Shown in pieces: positions 43,185 to 52,694 of a stretch of DNA of 64,000 nt. Origin of the DNA: an uncultured Clostridia bacterium (GTDB taxonomy: Bacteria; Bacillota; Clostridia; Oscillospirales; Acutalibacteraceae); assembly GCA_946555465.1 (NCBI GenBank), contig CAMNST010000002.1:1-64000 (forward strand), written 5' to 3'. The position numbers and the translations under genes are program-made. The notes under the pieces were generated by a model that worked only from the letters and a program-made list of their open reading frames with translations, made no database searches and was not told the DNA's origin. Position 1 is the stretch's first letter, and every line of letters begins with the position of its first letter.

Positions 43185-44720
43185 CTATTCGCTCTTTCTT
43201 TCAACGCCTTCATTGATTTCCTCATCATTCTGCATTTCTGCAATATCATGAAGTTCATTATCACTCGGTGTGTTTTCCACCGGAAGATATATTGTTACAA
43301 GCGTTCCTTTGCCCTCTTCACTGTCAATTTCAAGTTTACCGTTATGAAGATTAACAATTTCATTTGTTACGGCAAGACCTATTCCCGACCCTCTTACCGA
43401 AACATTCGCCTTGTAAAATTTATCAAGAACATGGGGCAAATCCTCTTTGCTGATACCGCATCCCTGATCGGCAACAGATATTTTAATAAATGTTTTTTCA
43501 TCTATTTTTGTAAATTCTGCCTTAACAAAAATTTTGCTAGGTGACCTTGAATATTTAAGAGCATTGTCAAGTATATTCATAAATACCTGGCGGAGTCTGT
43601 TGGCATCAGCATTTGCAACCGCCGCAACCTCAGGTATACTGTATTTAACTTCTATTCCTTCACGCATTGCTCTTTCACGGAAGGTAAACACCGTTTCATC
43701 AAGTTCTGCAAAAATATCGGTTTTTGCAAGACGAAGATTCATTCGTCCGCTCTGAAGTCTTGAGAAGTCAAGCAGTTCTTCAACAAAACCTTCCAGCCTG
43801 CCCGCTTCTTTTACAATCACTTCAAGACCTTTTCTTGTTATCTCGTCAACCGAATCATCCATTCCGAAAGTCAGGGTCTCGCCCCAGCCTTTTATGGAAG
43901 TGAGCGGTGTTCTAAGTTCATGGGAAATGGTCGAAATAAAGTCATTTTTCATTTTATCGGTTGTAGAAATTTCTTCTGCCATTGTATTGATTGAATCACA
44001 GAGATTACCTATTTCATCATTATATTTTTTTTCAATTCTTACTGAAAAGTCACCCTGTGAAATTTTCTTTGTTGTTTCATTAATTTCCTGAATCGGAATT
44101 ATAATTGAGCGGATGAAGAACAGATTTGAAAAAATGATAATTGCAAAAACAAAAACAAGACCGATAAAAATAAGAAATACAAGTGAACCAATCTGATTAT
44201 CCACCTGTTCCATAGTTGTCATAACGCGCACTGCACCGGCTATATCACCGTTTGAATTTTTTATAACACGGCATACTGCCATTACTTTTTCACCGCCGTC
44301 AATATCACCGATGTATTTGCCTGCTTCATTGGGATTTAAAAGAGCCTGATTATAATCAGGCATATCCTGTTTATCAATCGCAAAACCGCTTGAAGACATA
44401 ATAACCTGACCGTCACTGTCAATAATCCATATTGTTGTTTTGTCGCGGTAACTGTAACTGTCTATAAACTCGACCGCCGACTGTTCAAGAGTAACGCCGT
44501 TATCAAGATTTGACGAAAAATAACTTACGGTTGTAACGGAAGTACCGGAATTAAGAATACTTTCAACATTTGAGTAGTAATAACTTTTAATTGCCGACGA
44601 AGAAACTACAAACACAATAATGAAAAAAACAACAATAACACCGATGATGTTTATAAGCCATCTCAGTGTTATGCCCTTTGTTTTAGGAATATGCAGTTTT
44701 TCCATAAAAGAATTATTCAT
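43185..44720 (-). CDS. Sensor histidine kinase with HAMP domain (WalK/PhoR-like)
   Basis: 511 residues. Helices at about 20-42 (WLINIIGVIVVFFIIVFVVSSSAI) and about 185-210 (LVFLIFIGLVFVFAIIIFSNLFFIRSI) enclose an extracytoplasmic PAS/Cache-like domain (TTIWIIDSDGQVIMSSSG). HAMP follows (IIPIQEINETTKKISQGDFSVRI), then HisKA with FISTISHELRTPLTSIKGWGETL, and HATPase with MNILDNALKYS and RGSGIGLAVTNEIVNLHNG. Partner of the regulator gene 17 bases upstream. In this series it precedes DUF1385, prmC, scpAB and cell-wall genes. Confidence 0.92.
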   Translation of the reverse strand: MNNSFMEKLHIPKTKGITLRWLINIIGVIVVFFIIVFVVSSSAIKSYYYSNVESILNSGTSVTTVSYFSSNLDNGVTLEQSAVEFIDSYSYRDKTTIWIIDSDGQVIMSSSGFAIDKQDMPDYNQALLNPNEAGKYIGDIDGGEKVMAVCRVIKNSNGDIAGAVRVMTTMEQVDNQIGSLVFLIFIGLVFVFAIIIFSNLFFIRSIIIPIQEINETTKKISQGDFSVRIEKKYNDEIGNLCDSINTMAEEISTTDKMKNDFISTISHELRTPLTSIKGWGETLTFGMDDSVDEITRKGLEVIVKEAGRLEGFVEELLDFSRLQSGRMNLRLAKTDIFAELDETVFTFRERAMREGIEVKYSIPEVAAVANADANRLRQVFMNILDNALKYSRSPSKIFVKAEFTKIDEKTFIKISVADQGCGISKEDLPHVLDKFYKANVSVRGSGIGLAVTNEIVNLHNGKLEIDSEEGKGTLVTIYLPVENTPSDNELHDIAEMQNDEEINEGVERKSE

Positions 44721-44737
44721 AGTCTGCCGCCGTCAGT

Positions 44738-45451
44738 TTATTGATTTGATGTTATCCATTTATAACCAAGACCCCAAATTGTAACAAGTCTTGTAGGATT
44801 TGAAGGGTTCTCTTCAATTTTCATTCTTAATCTTCTGATATTAACATCAACAATTTTTTCATCGCCGAAATAATTTGCACCCCATACGGTTTTAAGAATA
44901 TCTGTTCTTGAAAGTGCGGCATTCGGATTTTTGAAAAAATATTCAATAATCTGGAATTCAACCTGTGTAAGTTCAATAAGAGAATTATTCTTTGAAAGGG
45001 TTCTGTTTCTGAGATTAAGTTCAAATTCATCAAGAACAATACTGTCACCGGTGGTATCGTTTTTGCGAAAACCTCTGGTCATTTCAACACGGCGGTAAAC
45101 AGCATCTACCCTTGCCATAAGTTCACTGGGTGAAAACGGTTTTGTAACATAGTCATCTGCACCAAAAAGAAGACCGGTAACCTTGTCCATTTCCTGGGTT
45201 TTTGCACTGAGCATAATAATACCCAAATCCGAAGAACGTTTGCGAAGTTCTTTGCAGACAGCAAGGCCGTCAATTTCAGGCATCATAATATCAAGAATTG
45301 CAACATCAAAACCATTTTCATCATTTGAAAATTTTTCAAGAGCAACAGCGCCGTTTTCTGCCTGCTCAACCTCATACCCGCTGCGGGTCAGATTAATGAC
45401 AATAAACTCTCTGATGGATTCTTCATCTTCTGCAACCAATACCTTTTTCAT
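44738..45451 (-). CDS. OmpR-family response regulator (WalR/PhoP-like)
   Basis: 237 residues. Receiver domain: VLVAEDEESIREFIVINL, phospho-acceptor aspartate in DVAILDIMMPEIDGLAVCKEL, IIMLSAKTQEMD and DDYVTKPFSPSELMARV. Winged-helix output: ELTQVEFQIIEYFFKNPNAALSRTDILKTVWGANYFGDEKIVDVNIRRLRMKIE. It has AGGAGG upstream. Whether it corresponds to the essential WalR cannot be decided without a comparison of the downstream yycH/yycI-type genes, which are absent here. Confidence 0.92.
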   Translation of the reverse strand: MKKVLVAEDEESIREFIVINLTRSGYEVEQAENGAVALEKFSNDENGFDVAILDIMMPEIDGLAVCKELRKRSSDLGIIMLSAKTQEMDKVTGLLFGADDYVTKPFSPSELMARVDAVYRRVEMTRGFRKNDTTGDSIVLDEFELNLRNRTLSKNNSLIELTQVEFQIIEYFFKNPNAALSRTDILKTVWGANYFGDEKIVDVNIRRLRMKIEENPSNPTRLVTIWGLGYKWITSNQ

Positions 45452-45502
45452 ATGATTTTCCTCCTCTGCATTTTTGCATATATAGAAAAACGAATAACTT
45501 AC

Positions 45503-46810
45503 TTAATATGTTTTTATCATATCTTTTAAATTATCAACCGTAACCGAAGTTTCAGCAGAATCATTAATTTTTGCAAGATATACAAAGCCTGAATTGCTGT
45601 AAATTTCAGAATAATCTTTATACTTTATATCTGAAGAACTGTAGTTTGATTTAAGCACGGTTATTATGCTGAAACATTCTGTTTTTCCGTCTTCCGACAT
45701 AACAGAAAACATTCTTGCCTCAGGATTATATCTTAAAGATAAACCCGAAAGATAATCTTCCTCCAGCATAAGAATAAACCCGTCTCTCTCACAGGATACA
45801 GAATAACACTTGTGATTTAAAATCGTATTTTTATATTCCACCCAATTCTGGCATCCCAACTGCGAAGGCAGATTTTCAACGGTTTTATCAACGGGAATTT
45901 CAATAATACCGTCACCGTCAATATCGCGGCTGTTTACCATGGATGTTCTGACTGTTTCAGAAGTTTTGCCCGAAGAATAACTGTAAAACGGAGACACTAT
46001 TGAATCATAATAATCCGACCAGTAAATAAATTCGGTAACCATAGAATCCCCGCTTGACTTAACTGCATCGGCATATACACTTACACCCTCCTGGGTTTCA
46101 CCGCAGATAATATTATTAAAAGAAACTATGGTTGAATCAAGTTTTGTTTCTCCAAGAAGTTTTTTGCTGCTGTTTTCAAACGAATACAGACGGGCATTTG
46201 GTGACTGGGAAGATGAGCCGAGTGAAAAAGCAAGAATTTCAGTTACGCCGTCACCATTTACATCTGCACATATAAATTCATTGGCATTTATTTCCCCGTC
46301 AATATTCTCAAGGCTGTACTGCCCATCATTTTCAGACTGGATATATACATTGATTTTAGAATTTGCAATTTTTGAAATTGCACTCCAGCAAACAATAATT
46401 TCTTTGCTGCCGTCATTATTAACATCACAGAAATCAACACGGTTTACATCTGTAGCACTGCCCTCAATATTTTCGGTAACACTCCATCTGTCTCCGCTTT
46501 TCTTAAGCACAGCCATGTCTATTGTTCCGATAGAGTCAGATGGCTCATAAAAGAATATTGCCTCATTCTGACCATCCTCGTCCAAATCATAAAAAATAAA
46601 AGAAGTTGTATACTCACCTTTTGACGGAATTTTAATTGAATAACCGCCCTTGCAGTATTCGTCAACTGCTGACTGAACACCGGCATTCTCACCGCTTGGG
46701 GATATGGGAGATATCAAATCTTCAATAGAGGTGGCAAGACGAAAATTGCTGCATCCGGTAAAAAGCAATGCAATGCACAATACGACTAAAGGCACTCGTA
46801 TTTTTTTCAT
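45503..46810 (-). CDS. Lipoprotein with FG-GAP-like calcium-type repeats
   Basis: Start at 46810 (MKKIRVPLVVLCIALLFTGCSNF) with AGGAGGGG upstream: 435 residues. Signal peptide with lipobox LLFTGC (Cys20). It contains several Asp-rich motifs of the form D-x-D/N-x-D-G: YDLDEDGQNEAIFFY, CDVNNDGSKEIIVCW, ADVNGDGVTEILAF and RDIDGDGIIEIPV, as in FG-GAP/VCBS repeats that fold as a beta propeller and bind calcium. It lies 51 bases before the response regulator and in the same direction, so it may be an external sensor part of that system. Function unknown. Confidence 0.8.
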   Translation of the reverse strand: MKKIRVPLVVLCIALLFTGCSNFRLATSIEDLISPISPSGENAGVQSAVDEYCKGGYSIKIPSKGEYTTSFIFYDLDEDGQNEAIFFYEPSDSIGTIDMAVLKKSGDRWSVTENIEGSATDVNRVDFCDVNNDGSKEIIVCWSAISKIANSKINVYIQSENDGQYSLENIDGEINANEFICADVNGDGVTEILAFSLGSSSQSPNARLYSFENSSKKLLGETKLDSTIVSFNNIICGETQEGVSVYADAVKSSGDSMVTEFIYWSDYYDSIVSPFYSYSSGKTSETVRTSMVNSRDIDGDGIIEIPVDKTVENLPSQLGCQNWVEYKNTILNHKCYSVSCERDGFILMLEEDYLSGLSLRYNPEARMFSVMSEDGKTECFSIITVLKSNYSSSDIKYKDYSEIYSNSGFVYLAKINDSAETSVTVDNLKDMIKTY

Positions 46811-46852
46811 TTCCACCCCTCCTGCAATAATTTTTTTCACAATGTATACAAC

Positions 46853-46858
46853 ATTATA
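46853..46858 (-). promoter_or_regulatory. Extended -10 box before the lipoprotein gene
   Basis: TGTTATAAT on the minus strand (TG-N-TATAAT form, -10 at 46858-46853) about 43 bases before the start codon. The -35 region (TTTATT) is weak. Confidence 0.55.
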
Positions 46859-46942
46859 ACAGAAAAATTCCATAAAATAAATATTTATTTAAAAATAATG
46901 ACAAATTATTTTTACATGTTACAAAAGTAAATGCCCGATAAC

Positions 46943-46989
46943 AAAAAAACGATGTCCGTAAAAGTTTGGTAACACAACGAACATCGTTT
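46943..46989 (-). terminator. Terminator of the DUF2804 gene
   Basis: On the minus strand AAACGATGTTCGT (46989-46977) pairs with ACGGACATCGTTT (46959-46947), followed by TTTTGTT. Confidence 0.8.
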
Positions 46990-46998
46990 AAATAATAA

Positions 46999-48027
46999 TC
47001 AATATTTATTATGCACTTTTTCTGCAAAACAAAGAAAATCTTTGATATTTATCACTGTTGCGTCATCAAGAACGGCTTTGCCTGACATTCTGCCGAATAC
47101 CTGATGCTGGTCCGTAACAATAATATTAGCAGCATTTGTATAATCACTTCTGTCAATAATCGGAACAAAATCCATTTCAAATCTTCCGTCAGATGAAGTA
47201 AAAGTCCACGGATCGGTAAAATTATCACTTATATTGAACACAACATCGTCTATTTTATGCGCAACTCCATCATAAAAAATTACATTTTCGCTGGCCGCCG
47301 ATGTATCGCCGAAACCATAGCCGATATTAAAACCGAATTTGTGCCCGTCAACAGTACCCGAACCCGAACCCCAATACCAGTAGTTATCATAAGTCCAGAC
47401 TCCTCTGCCCCAGTCAAGTCCTCCGAAATCGGTTTCAGGCGAAAGTTCATACACTTTTTCGCCATATTTAATCTTGCCGCTTGCGGCCATGCAATTAATT
47501 TTTTGATTATAATAAAAAGCCTTATTGTCTTTTGCCCAAGGGGTGGCAATAACCATTGTATCCTGTTCGGGATTATCAAGAGTAATATTAACCATAAGAC
47601 CCTTACCATTATCAAATGAGGGGTAATCACATCTTAATATACGTTTATCTCCCTGAACGAGGAACTCAAGAGCAAGTTTTTTGTTTCTGACCCTGACATC
47701 ACCTTTTTCTGAGGTTGGAGGCATATTCAGTCTGCCCAGCGGAAACGGTGAAAGCACCGGCTGGGTATGCTCTCTCGGCACTGAGAAATCGAGGAAACTT
47801 ACACTGTCCATTTCAAGATAACCCAAATCGGAAACAGTAAAACAAACTGCAATATTATGCTTGTTTGAAATTACAGAATAATAATCCCACTCTTTAATTC
47901 TTGTTTTTCTTTTCTTTATTTCATTGCGGTCATAAACCTGAAAAAGACGTCTGCTCCAGCCCGGTTCTCTCAAAACTCCGTTTTCATTAAGCAAAGGCTG
48001 ACGATTTGTTACCTCATGATTTCTCAA
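46999..48027 (-). CDS. DUF2804-family protein
   Basis: 342 residues, starting at TTG (GAGGA seven bases upstream). It begins with the family hallmark TNRQPLLNENGVLREPGWSRRLFQVYDR and IKEWDYYSVIS. The central part has FGGLDWGRGVWTYDNYWYWGSGSGTVDGHKFGFNIGYGFGD, resembling the lipocalin-like or carotenoid 1,2-hydratase-related fold proposed for this family. No signal peptide is seen. Its function is not established. It diverges from gdhA. Confidence 0.8.
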   Translation of the reverse strand: MRNHEVTNRQPLLNENGVLREPGWSRRLFQVYDRNEIKKRKTRIKEWDYYSVISNKHNIAVCFTVSDLGYLEMDSVSFLDFSVPREHTQPVLSPFPLGRLNMPPTSEKGDVRVRNKKLALEFLVQGDKRILRCDYPSFDNGKGLMVNITLDNPEQDTMVIATPWAKDNKAFYYNQKINCMAASGKIKYGEKVYELSPETDFGGLDWGRGVWTYDNYWYWGSGSGTVDGHKFGFNIGYGFGDTSAASENVIFYDGVAHKIDDVVFNISDNFTDPWTFTSSDGRFEMDFVPIIDRSDYTNAANIIVTDQHQVFGRMSGKAVLDDATVINIKDFLCFAEKVHNKY

Positions 48028-48122
48028 ATAAATTCCTCATTTCCAAATAATATTTAAGGGTCTTTCCAATATTAAATATTATCATATTAAACAAAATTTT
48101 TCAACAATCAAATTAATATTCA

Positions 48123-48152
48123 TTGCATTTTTAACATACAAAGTGTTATAAT
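48123..48152 (+). promoter_or_regulatory. Promoter of gdhA
   Basis: TTGCAT (48123-48128), 18-base spacer, TATAAT (48147-48152) with an upstream TG (extended -10). A divergent promoter TTGAAA-17-TAATAT serves the DUF2804 gene in the same 163-base gap. Confidence 0.65.
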
Positions 48153-48190
48153 CAAATAAAAGGCAAATAAATTTTGAAAGGATCTTGCAT

Positions 48191-49540
48191 ATGAATGAAT
48201 ACATTGAAAATGTAATTAAAACCGTAAAAAAGAGAGACAATGCCAAACCTGAATATATTCAGTGTGTCAAAGAAGTTTTTCGTTCGCTTGAAAAAGTTAT
48301 TGAAGAACACCCTGAATATGTTGAAGATGATCTTCTTTCAAGAATGGCTGAACCTGACAGGCTGATTACATTCCGCATTGCATGGGTTGATGATGCAGGA
48401 AAAACGCAGATAAACAGGGGTTACCGCGTTCAGTTCAACTCCAGTATTGGTCCATATAAAGGCGGGCTTCGTTTTCATCCCAGTGTAAACTCATCAATAA
48501 TGTATTTTCTCGGCTTTGAGCAGACATTTAAGAATTCCCTGACGGGTCTTCCGATGGGCGGAGCAAAGGGCGGTTCCGACTTTGACCCGAGGGGAAAAAG
48601 CAAGGGTGAAGTGATGAGATTCTGCCAGGCATTTATGACCGAACTTTACCGCCATATCGGTCCTAATGTTGATGTACCTGCGGGAGATATAGGTGTTGGT
48701 TCAAGAGAAATCGGTTTTCTTTTCGGTCAGTATAAACGAATTTCCGATGCATTTGAAAACGGCGTTATCACCGGTAAGGGATTATCATACGGCGGTTCAC
48801 TTATCCGCCCGGAAGCAACAGGATATGGCGCGGTTTATTACACATGCGAGGTTTTTAAGCACGAGGGCGACAGTATAAAGGGGAAAACGTTCGGCATTTC
48901 TGGCTTTGGGAATGTTGCATGGGGAGCATGCAAAAAAATTGCTGAACTCGGCGGAATTCCCGTTACAATCTCCGGACCTGACGGATATGTTTATGATAAA
49001 GACGGAATTATTACCGAAGAAAAAATCAATTATCTTTTGGAAATGAGAGCATCAGGAAGAGACCGCTGTGAAGATTACGCGGATAAATTCGATGTTCCTT
49101 TCTATAAAGGACAGAAACCATGGGGAATAAAAGTGGATGTTGCTATGCCATGTGCAACCCAGAATGAAATAGGAATATCAGAAGCAAAGCAAATTGTTGC
49201 AAACGGCACAAAATATTATATTGAAGTTGCAAATATGCCAACAACCGAAGAAGCACTGAACTTTCTTATGGATAAAGATAACATTATTGTTGCACCTTCA
49301 AAGGCAGTAAATGCCGGCGGCGTTTGTGTTTCAGGTCTTGAAATGAGCCAAAACAGCCAGCGTCTTTCTTGGACTGCCGAAGAAGTTGATAAAAAACTTC
49401 ATGATGCTATGATTGCTATTCACGATAATTCTGTTAAGGCGGCAGAAAAATACGGACTTGGCTACAATCTTGTTGCCGGTGCAAATATTGCAGGTTTTGA
49501 AAAGGTTGCTCAGGCAATGATGGAACAGGGAATTTATTAA
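48191..49540 (+). CDS. gdhA: Glutamate dehydrogenase, hexameric NADP type (GdhA)
   Basis: The ATG at 48191 follows AAAGGAT; two codons are trimmed from the open frame, giving 449 residues. It aminates 2-oxoglutarate to glutamate and feeds the arginine pathway encoded in the same window. Family segments: GPYKGGLRFHPSVN, GLPMGGAKGGSDFDPRGKS (catalytic lysine in PMGGAKGG), GPNVDVPAGDIGVG (catalytic aspartate), ISGFGNVAWGA (nucleotide binding), NAGGVCVSGLEMSQNSQR. Length and the SGFGNV loop fit the small hexameric enzymes; NADP preference is inferred. Confidence 0.95.
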   Translation: MNEYIENVIKTVKKRDNAKPEYIQCVKEVFRSLEKVIEEHPEYVEDDLLSRMAEPDRLITFRIAWVDDAGKTQINRGYRVQFNSSIGPYKGGLRFHPSVNSSIMYFLGFEQTFKNSLTGLPMGGAKGGSDFDPRGKSKGEVMRFCQAFMTELYRHIGPNVDVPAGDIGVGSREIGFLFGQYKRISDAFENGVITGKGLSYGGSLIRPEATGYGAVYYTCEVFKHEGDSIKGKTFGISGFGNVAWGACKKIAELGGIPVTISGPDGYVYDKDGIITEEKINYLLEMRASGRDRCEDYADKFDVPFYKGQKPWGIKVDVAMPCATQNEIGISEAKQIVANGTKYYIEVANMPTTEEALNFLMDKDNIIVAPSKAVNAGGVCVSGLEMSQNSQRLSWTAEEVDKKLHDAMIAIHDNSVKAAEKYGLGYNLVAGANIAGFEKVAQAMMEQGIY

Positions 49541-49552
49541 TAAAATAATGAC

Positions 49553-49588
49553 AAAAGCGGTACTGTTTAAACAGTACCGCTTTTATTG
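49553..49588. terminator. Bidirectional terminator, gdhA/uracil permease
   Basis: A perfect 16-base-pair palindrome, AAAAGCGGTACTGTTT (49553-49568) with AAACAGTACCGCTTTT (49569-49584), between converging genes. Confidence 0.92.
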
Positions 49589-49608
49589 ATGCGTAAATAA
49601 TTTAAATA

Positions 49609-50973
49609 TTATTCTGCCTTTTCTTCGTTTTTCTCAACTGAGTTTGACTTTGAAAAATCAAAATCTTTTCCGGGAAGAACCGCGTTGAGTATAATACCGG
49701 CAATAGCAGCAATGGCAAGTGCAGAAAGCGTTATGTCAAACTTGCCGATTGAGAATGAAACACCGCTTCCGAGACCAAGTGCACACACAAGAATTACTGC
49801 AGCAACGATTGTGTTGCGTGCTTTTGAAAAATCTACCTGATTTTCTACCATATTACGAACACCGATTGCGGAAATCATACCGTAGAGAACGAATGAAATA
49901 CCGCCGACGATGGCAGCCGGCATTGAATTAATGAGCGCAGCAAACTTTGGTGAGAATGAAAATACAATAGCAAAATATGCAGCAATTCTTACAACTCTTG
50001 GGTCATAGACTTTTGAAAGTGCAAGCACACCGGTATTTTCGCCGTAGGTTGTATTGGCAGGGCCTCCGAAAAGTGATGAAAGCGTTGTTGCAAGACCGTC
50101 ACCCATCAATGAACGGTGAAGACCCGGATTTGCAATATAGTTTTTGCCGCAGGTTGCACTGATTGCAGACATATCACCGATATGTTCCATCATAGTAGCA
50201 ATGGCAATAGGCATAATGGCAATGATTGCAGTAATTGCCTTTGAACTGTCATGAACGCCGCCGAACACTGTTGAGTTCCAGTCAATAGGAATACCAATCC
50301 AAGCCGCTTCTTTTACTGTGGTAAAATCAATGGCAAAACTCTCTACTCCGATTGCATTTCCAACAATGGCAGCAACAGCATAAGAACCAAGAATACCGAG
50401 AAGAATAGGAATAATTTTCACCATACCCTTACCGAAGATATTGAAAACAATAATTAAAGCCAAAGCAACGATTGCAAGTGCCCAGTTGGTTTTGCAGTTA
50501 TTTATAGCACTGGGAGCCAGACCGAGACCGATAGCAATGATTATAGGACCTGTTACAACGGGTGGGAAAAATTTCATAACACGGTTTATGCCGATAATCT
50601 TTATAATTGCAGCAAGTACAAGATAAAGAAGACCCGCGCACGCCACGCCGAGACACGCATAAGGAAGCATTTCCTTATTGGGAGTACCGTCCTCAAGCAT
50701 TGGGGCTATTGTTGCATAACCGCCGAGGAAAGCAAAAGATGAACCTAAAAATGCAGGAACCTGAAATTTTGTGAAAACATGGAATAAAAGCGTTCCGAGA
50801 CCTGCCATAAGCAGCGTTGTTGAAACATCAAGCCCTGTAAGAAGAGGAACAAGAACCGTTGCTCCGAACATTGCAAACATATGCTGGAAACCAAGGATAA
50901 TCATCTTTGGTGCGCCGAGTTTACGGGCATCATAAATACCCTCTGAGCCAATAACTACTTTTTCTTTAGCCAT
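49609..50973 (-). CDS. uraA: Uracil permease, NCS2/UraA type
   Basis: 454 residues and about 14 membrane segments. The N-terminal GFQHMFAMFGATVLVPLLTGLDVSTTLLMAGLGTLLFHVFTKFQVPAFLGSSFAFLGGYATI is highly characteristic of UraA/PyrP. TM10-type segment MEHIGDMSAISATCGKNYIANPGLHRSLMGDGLATTLSSLFGGPANTTYGENTGVLALSKV is the NCS2 signature. It follows upp after 31 bases, so uptake and salvage of uracil are co-transcribed. A proton symport mechanism is known for the family. Confidence 0.95.
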   Translation of the reverse strand: MAKEKVVIGSEGIYDARKLGAPKMIILGFQHMFAMFGATVLVPLLTGLDVSTTLLMAGLGTLLFHVFTKFQVPAFLGSSFAFLGGYATIAPMLEDGTPNKEMLPYACLGVACAGLLYLVLAAIIKIIGINRVMKFFPPVVTGPIIIAIGLGLAPSAINNCKTNWALAIVALALIIVFNIFGKGMVKIIPILLGILGSYAVAAIVGNAIGVESFAIDFTTVKEAAWIGIPIDWNSTVFGGVHDSSKAITAIIAIMPIAIATMMEHIGDMSAISATCGKNYIANPGLHRSLMGDGLATTLSSLFGGPANTTYGENTGVLALSKVYDPRVVRIAAYFAIVFSFSPKFAALINSMPAAIVGGISFVLYGMISAIGVRNMVENQVDFSKARNTIVAAVILVCALGLGSGVSFSIGKFDITLSALAIAAIAGIILNAVLPGKDFDFSKSNSVEKNEEKAE

Positions 50974-51004
50974 TTTTCTGCCTCTTTTCTATATAAAATT
51001 TTTA

Positions 51005-51637
51005 TTATTTTGTTCCGAAAATACGATCTCCTGCATCGCCGAGACCGGGAACAATATAACCGTTTTCATTGAGTTGCTTGTCCATACCTGCACAGAAAAT
51101 ATCAACATCGGGATGTGCCGCTTTAAGCGCTTCAAGACCTTCGGGTGCAGCAATAATGCAAAGGAATTTTACCGAACGCGGATTTCTGAGTTTAATCTGC
51201 GAAATAGCGTCGATAGCCGAACCGCCTGTTGCAAGCATCGGGTCAAGAACAAAAACATCTCTTTCTTCAATATCGCTTGGTAATTTGCAATAATATTCAA
51301 CAGGCTGAAGCGTTTCTTCATCCCTGTAAAGACCAATATGCCCTATTCTTGCTGCAGGAACAAGTTCGAGCGCACCCTGAACCATACCGAGACCGGCACG
51401 AAGAATGGGAACAAATGCAAGTTTTCTTCCGGCGATTACTTTACAGTCTGCAATACCGCACGGTGTAGTTACCTTTTTATCTGCAAGAGGCAAATCCCTT
51501 GTTGCATCATAAATCATAAGCATTGCAATTTCGTTTACCAAATCGCGAAATTCCTTGGTGCTTGTGTCAACATCACGAAGAATGCTTAGTTTATGCTGAA
51601 TAAGCGGATGATCCATAACTACTACTTTTCTTGACAT
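51005..51637 (-). CDS. upp: Uracil phosphoribosyltransferase (Upp)
   Basis: The ATG at 51637 has GGAGG nine bases upstream and gives 210 residues, the normal length. It converts uracil and PRPP to UMP. Segments: [84 protein letters not shown] loop in [19 protein letters not shown], and [32 protein letters not shown]. It is followed by the uracil permease. No pyrimidine attenuator (PyrR site) is evident upstream. Confidence 0.97.
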   Translation of the reverse strand: MSRKVVVMDHPLIQHKLSILRDVDTSTKEFRDLVNEIAMLMIYDATRDLPLADKKVTTPCGIADCKVIAGRKLAFVPILRAGLGMVQGALELVPAARIGHIGLYRDEETLQPVEYYCKLPSDIEERDVFVLDPMLATGGSAIDAISQIKLRNPRSVKFLCIIAAPEGLEALKAAHPDVDIFCAGMDKQLNENGYIVPGLGDAGDRIFGTK

Positions 51638-51672
51638 ATTCATAATCCTCCATAACAATTCTATCTTAAAAA

Positions 51673-51701
51673 AGAATATCATATTGTGCCGTATTAAACA
51701 A
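51673..51701 (-). promoter_or_regulatory. Promoter of upp-uraA
   Basis: TTGTTT (51701-51696), 17-base spacer, TATTCT (51678-51673) on the minus strand, between the FRG gene and upp. Confidence 0.55.
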
Positions 51702-51722
51702 TAGAGGTTACATATTTGTAAT

Positions 51723-52685
51723 TTATTTTTTATTTACAGCAACTTTAAAAGCCCCCTCAATATCGGTAAGATATTCATATGAATACCACGGTGTTTCCTG
51801 TTTAATCATTGCAAGAAGTTCGGGGCATATATTTTTGCTTATAACAAACTTTGTTATTTCAAAATCGTCTCTTATATTCTTTGTAAAATAACTGTCATTA
51901 AAAAAATGAAATTTATCAAGCAGTAAAAAAACACCTTGCTGAAATTTCATTCGTGTATTTGTCGGCACATCAATAAGTTTTGCACTGGGTACAGGAATCC
52001 GATTAATATTTTCCAGATGCTTTCTCAATTCATCATTTTTATAAATTTTTTTTGTTTCAATAACATCTTTAACAACGTTTTTCAAATCTTTTTCATCAAA
52101 ATAACTTGCATAAATGCTTAAATCGGAAAGCCATTCATTTGCTTTTGAAATATCGGTTGTATAATCACAGTCATTTTTCAGTTCAAGCATATAAAGAACA
52201 ATATCATCTTCATAAACTTCCCTGTTTTTCAGTGCAAAAGAAAGCGATGGATAAATGCTTTTTGAAAAGTCAATGAGCGGAGAAAAATTATAGTAATGCT
52301 GGGCAAAGGCACATAGTTCATACAGATTGTTTTCGCTGACCTCTCCCATTGTTTTGCTGAAAACATCAACAAAACTTCCGAGACCGGAATAATAACCGAG
52401 CATAAATGCCGCATCAATATGAACAAATGCCATATCACCGTTATTTAAAAGTTTCTGCGGATTTCTGAGAATGGTCGGAACAAGACGCCTTTGAGGGTCA
52501 TTTATACGTTCGCCTCTGAAAAAAACTTTTTTATCCGAAAGAAACGGTTGTTTTATTTCACTTTCAAATTCTTCAACCGTTTCAATTCTTTCGGTTACAG
52601 AACTGAAATCAAGGTCGAACTGGTCGCTCAGACGGGAATTCAGACTCTGCAGTCTGTTTTTCATATATTCTCTTGCTGAAAACAT
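51723..52685 (-). CDS. FRG-domain protein
   Basis: 320 residues. The FRG motif is visible in [25 protein letters not shown] (about 52-76), with the second conserved block [30 protein letters not shown] (about 144-173), where AQHY, LIDFS and FALKN match the family. The domain is widespread in gut bacteria and has been noted near phage- or defence-associated genes, but its activity is not established to my knowledge. The last third ([14 protein letters not shown] ... [16 protein letters not shown]) resembles the end of other FRG proteins. It starts nine bases after an enoate-reductase-like gene and so is probably in its operon. Confidence 0.85.
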   Translation of the reverse strand: MFSAREYMKNRLQSLNSRLSDQFDLDFSSVTERIETVEEFESEIKQPFLSDKKVFFRGERINDPQRRLVPTILRNPQKLLNNGDMAFVHIDAAFMLGYYSGLGSFVDVFSKTMGEVSENNLYELCAFAQHYYNFSPLIDFSKSIYPSLSFALKNREVYEDDIVLYMLELKNDCDYTTDISKANEWLSDLSIYASYFDEKDLKNVVKDVIETKKIYKNDELRKHLENINRIPVPSAKLIDVPTNTRMKFQQGVFLLLDKFHFFNDSYFTKNIRDDFEITKFVISKNICPELLAMIKQETPWYSYEYLTDIEGAFKVAVNKK

Positions 52686-52694
52686 ACTTAACTC

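Noticed and set aside
44738-45451. Assignment as WalR, with its kinase as WalK
   Set aside because: Sequence type fits, but the yycH, yycI and yycJ neighbours expected for that locus are absent; left as WalR/PhoP-like.
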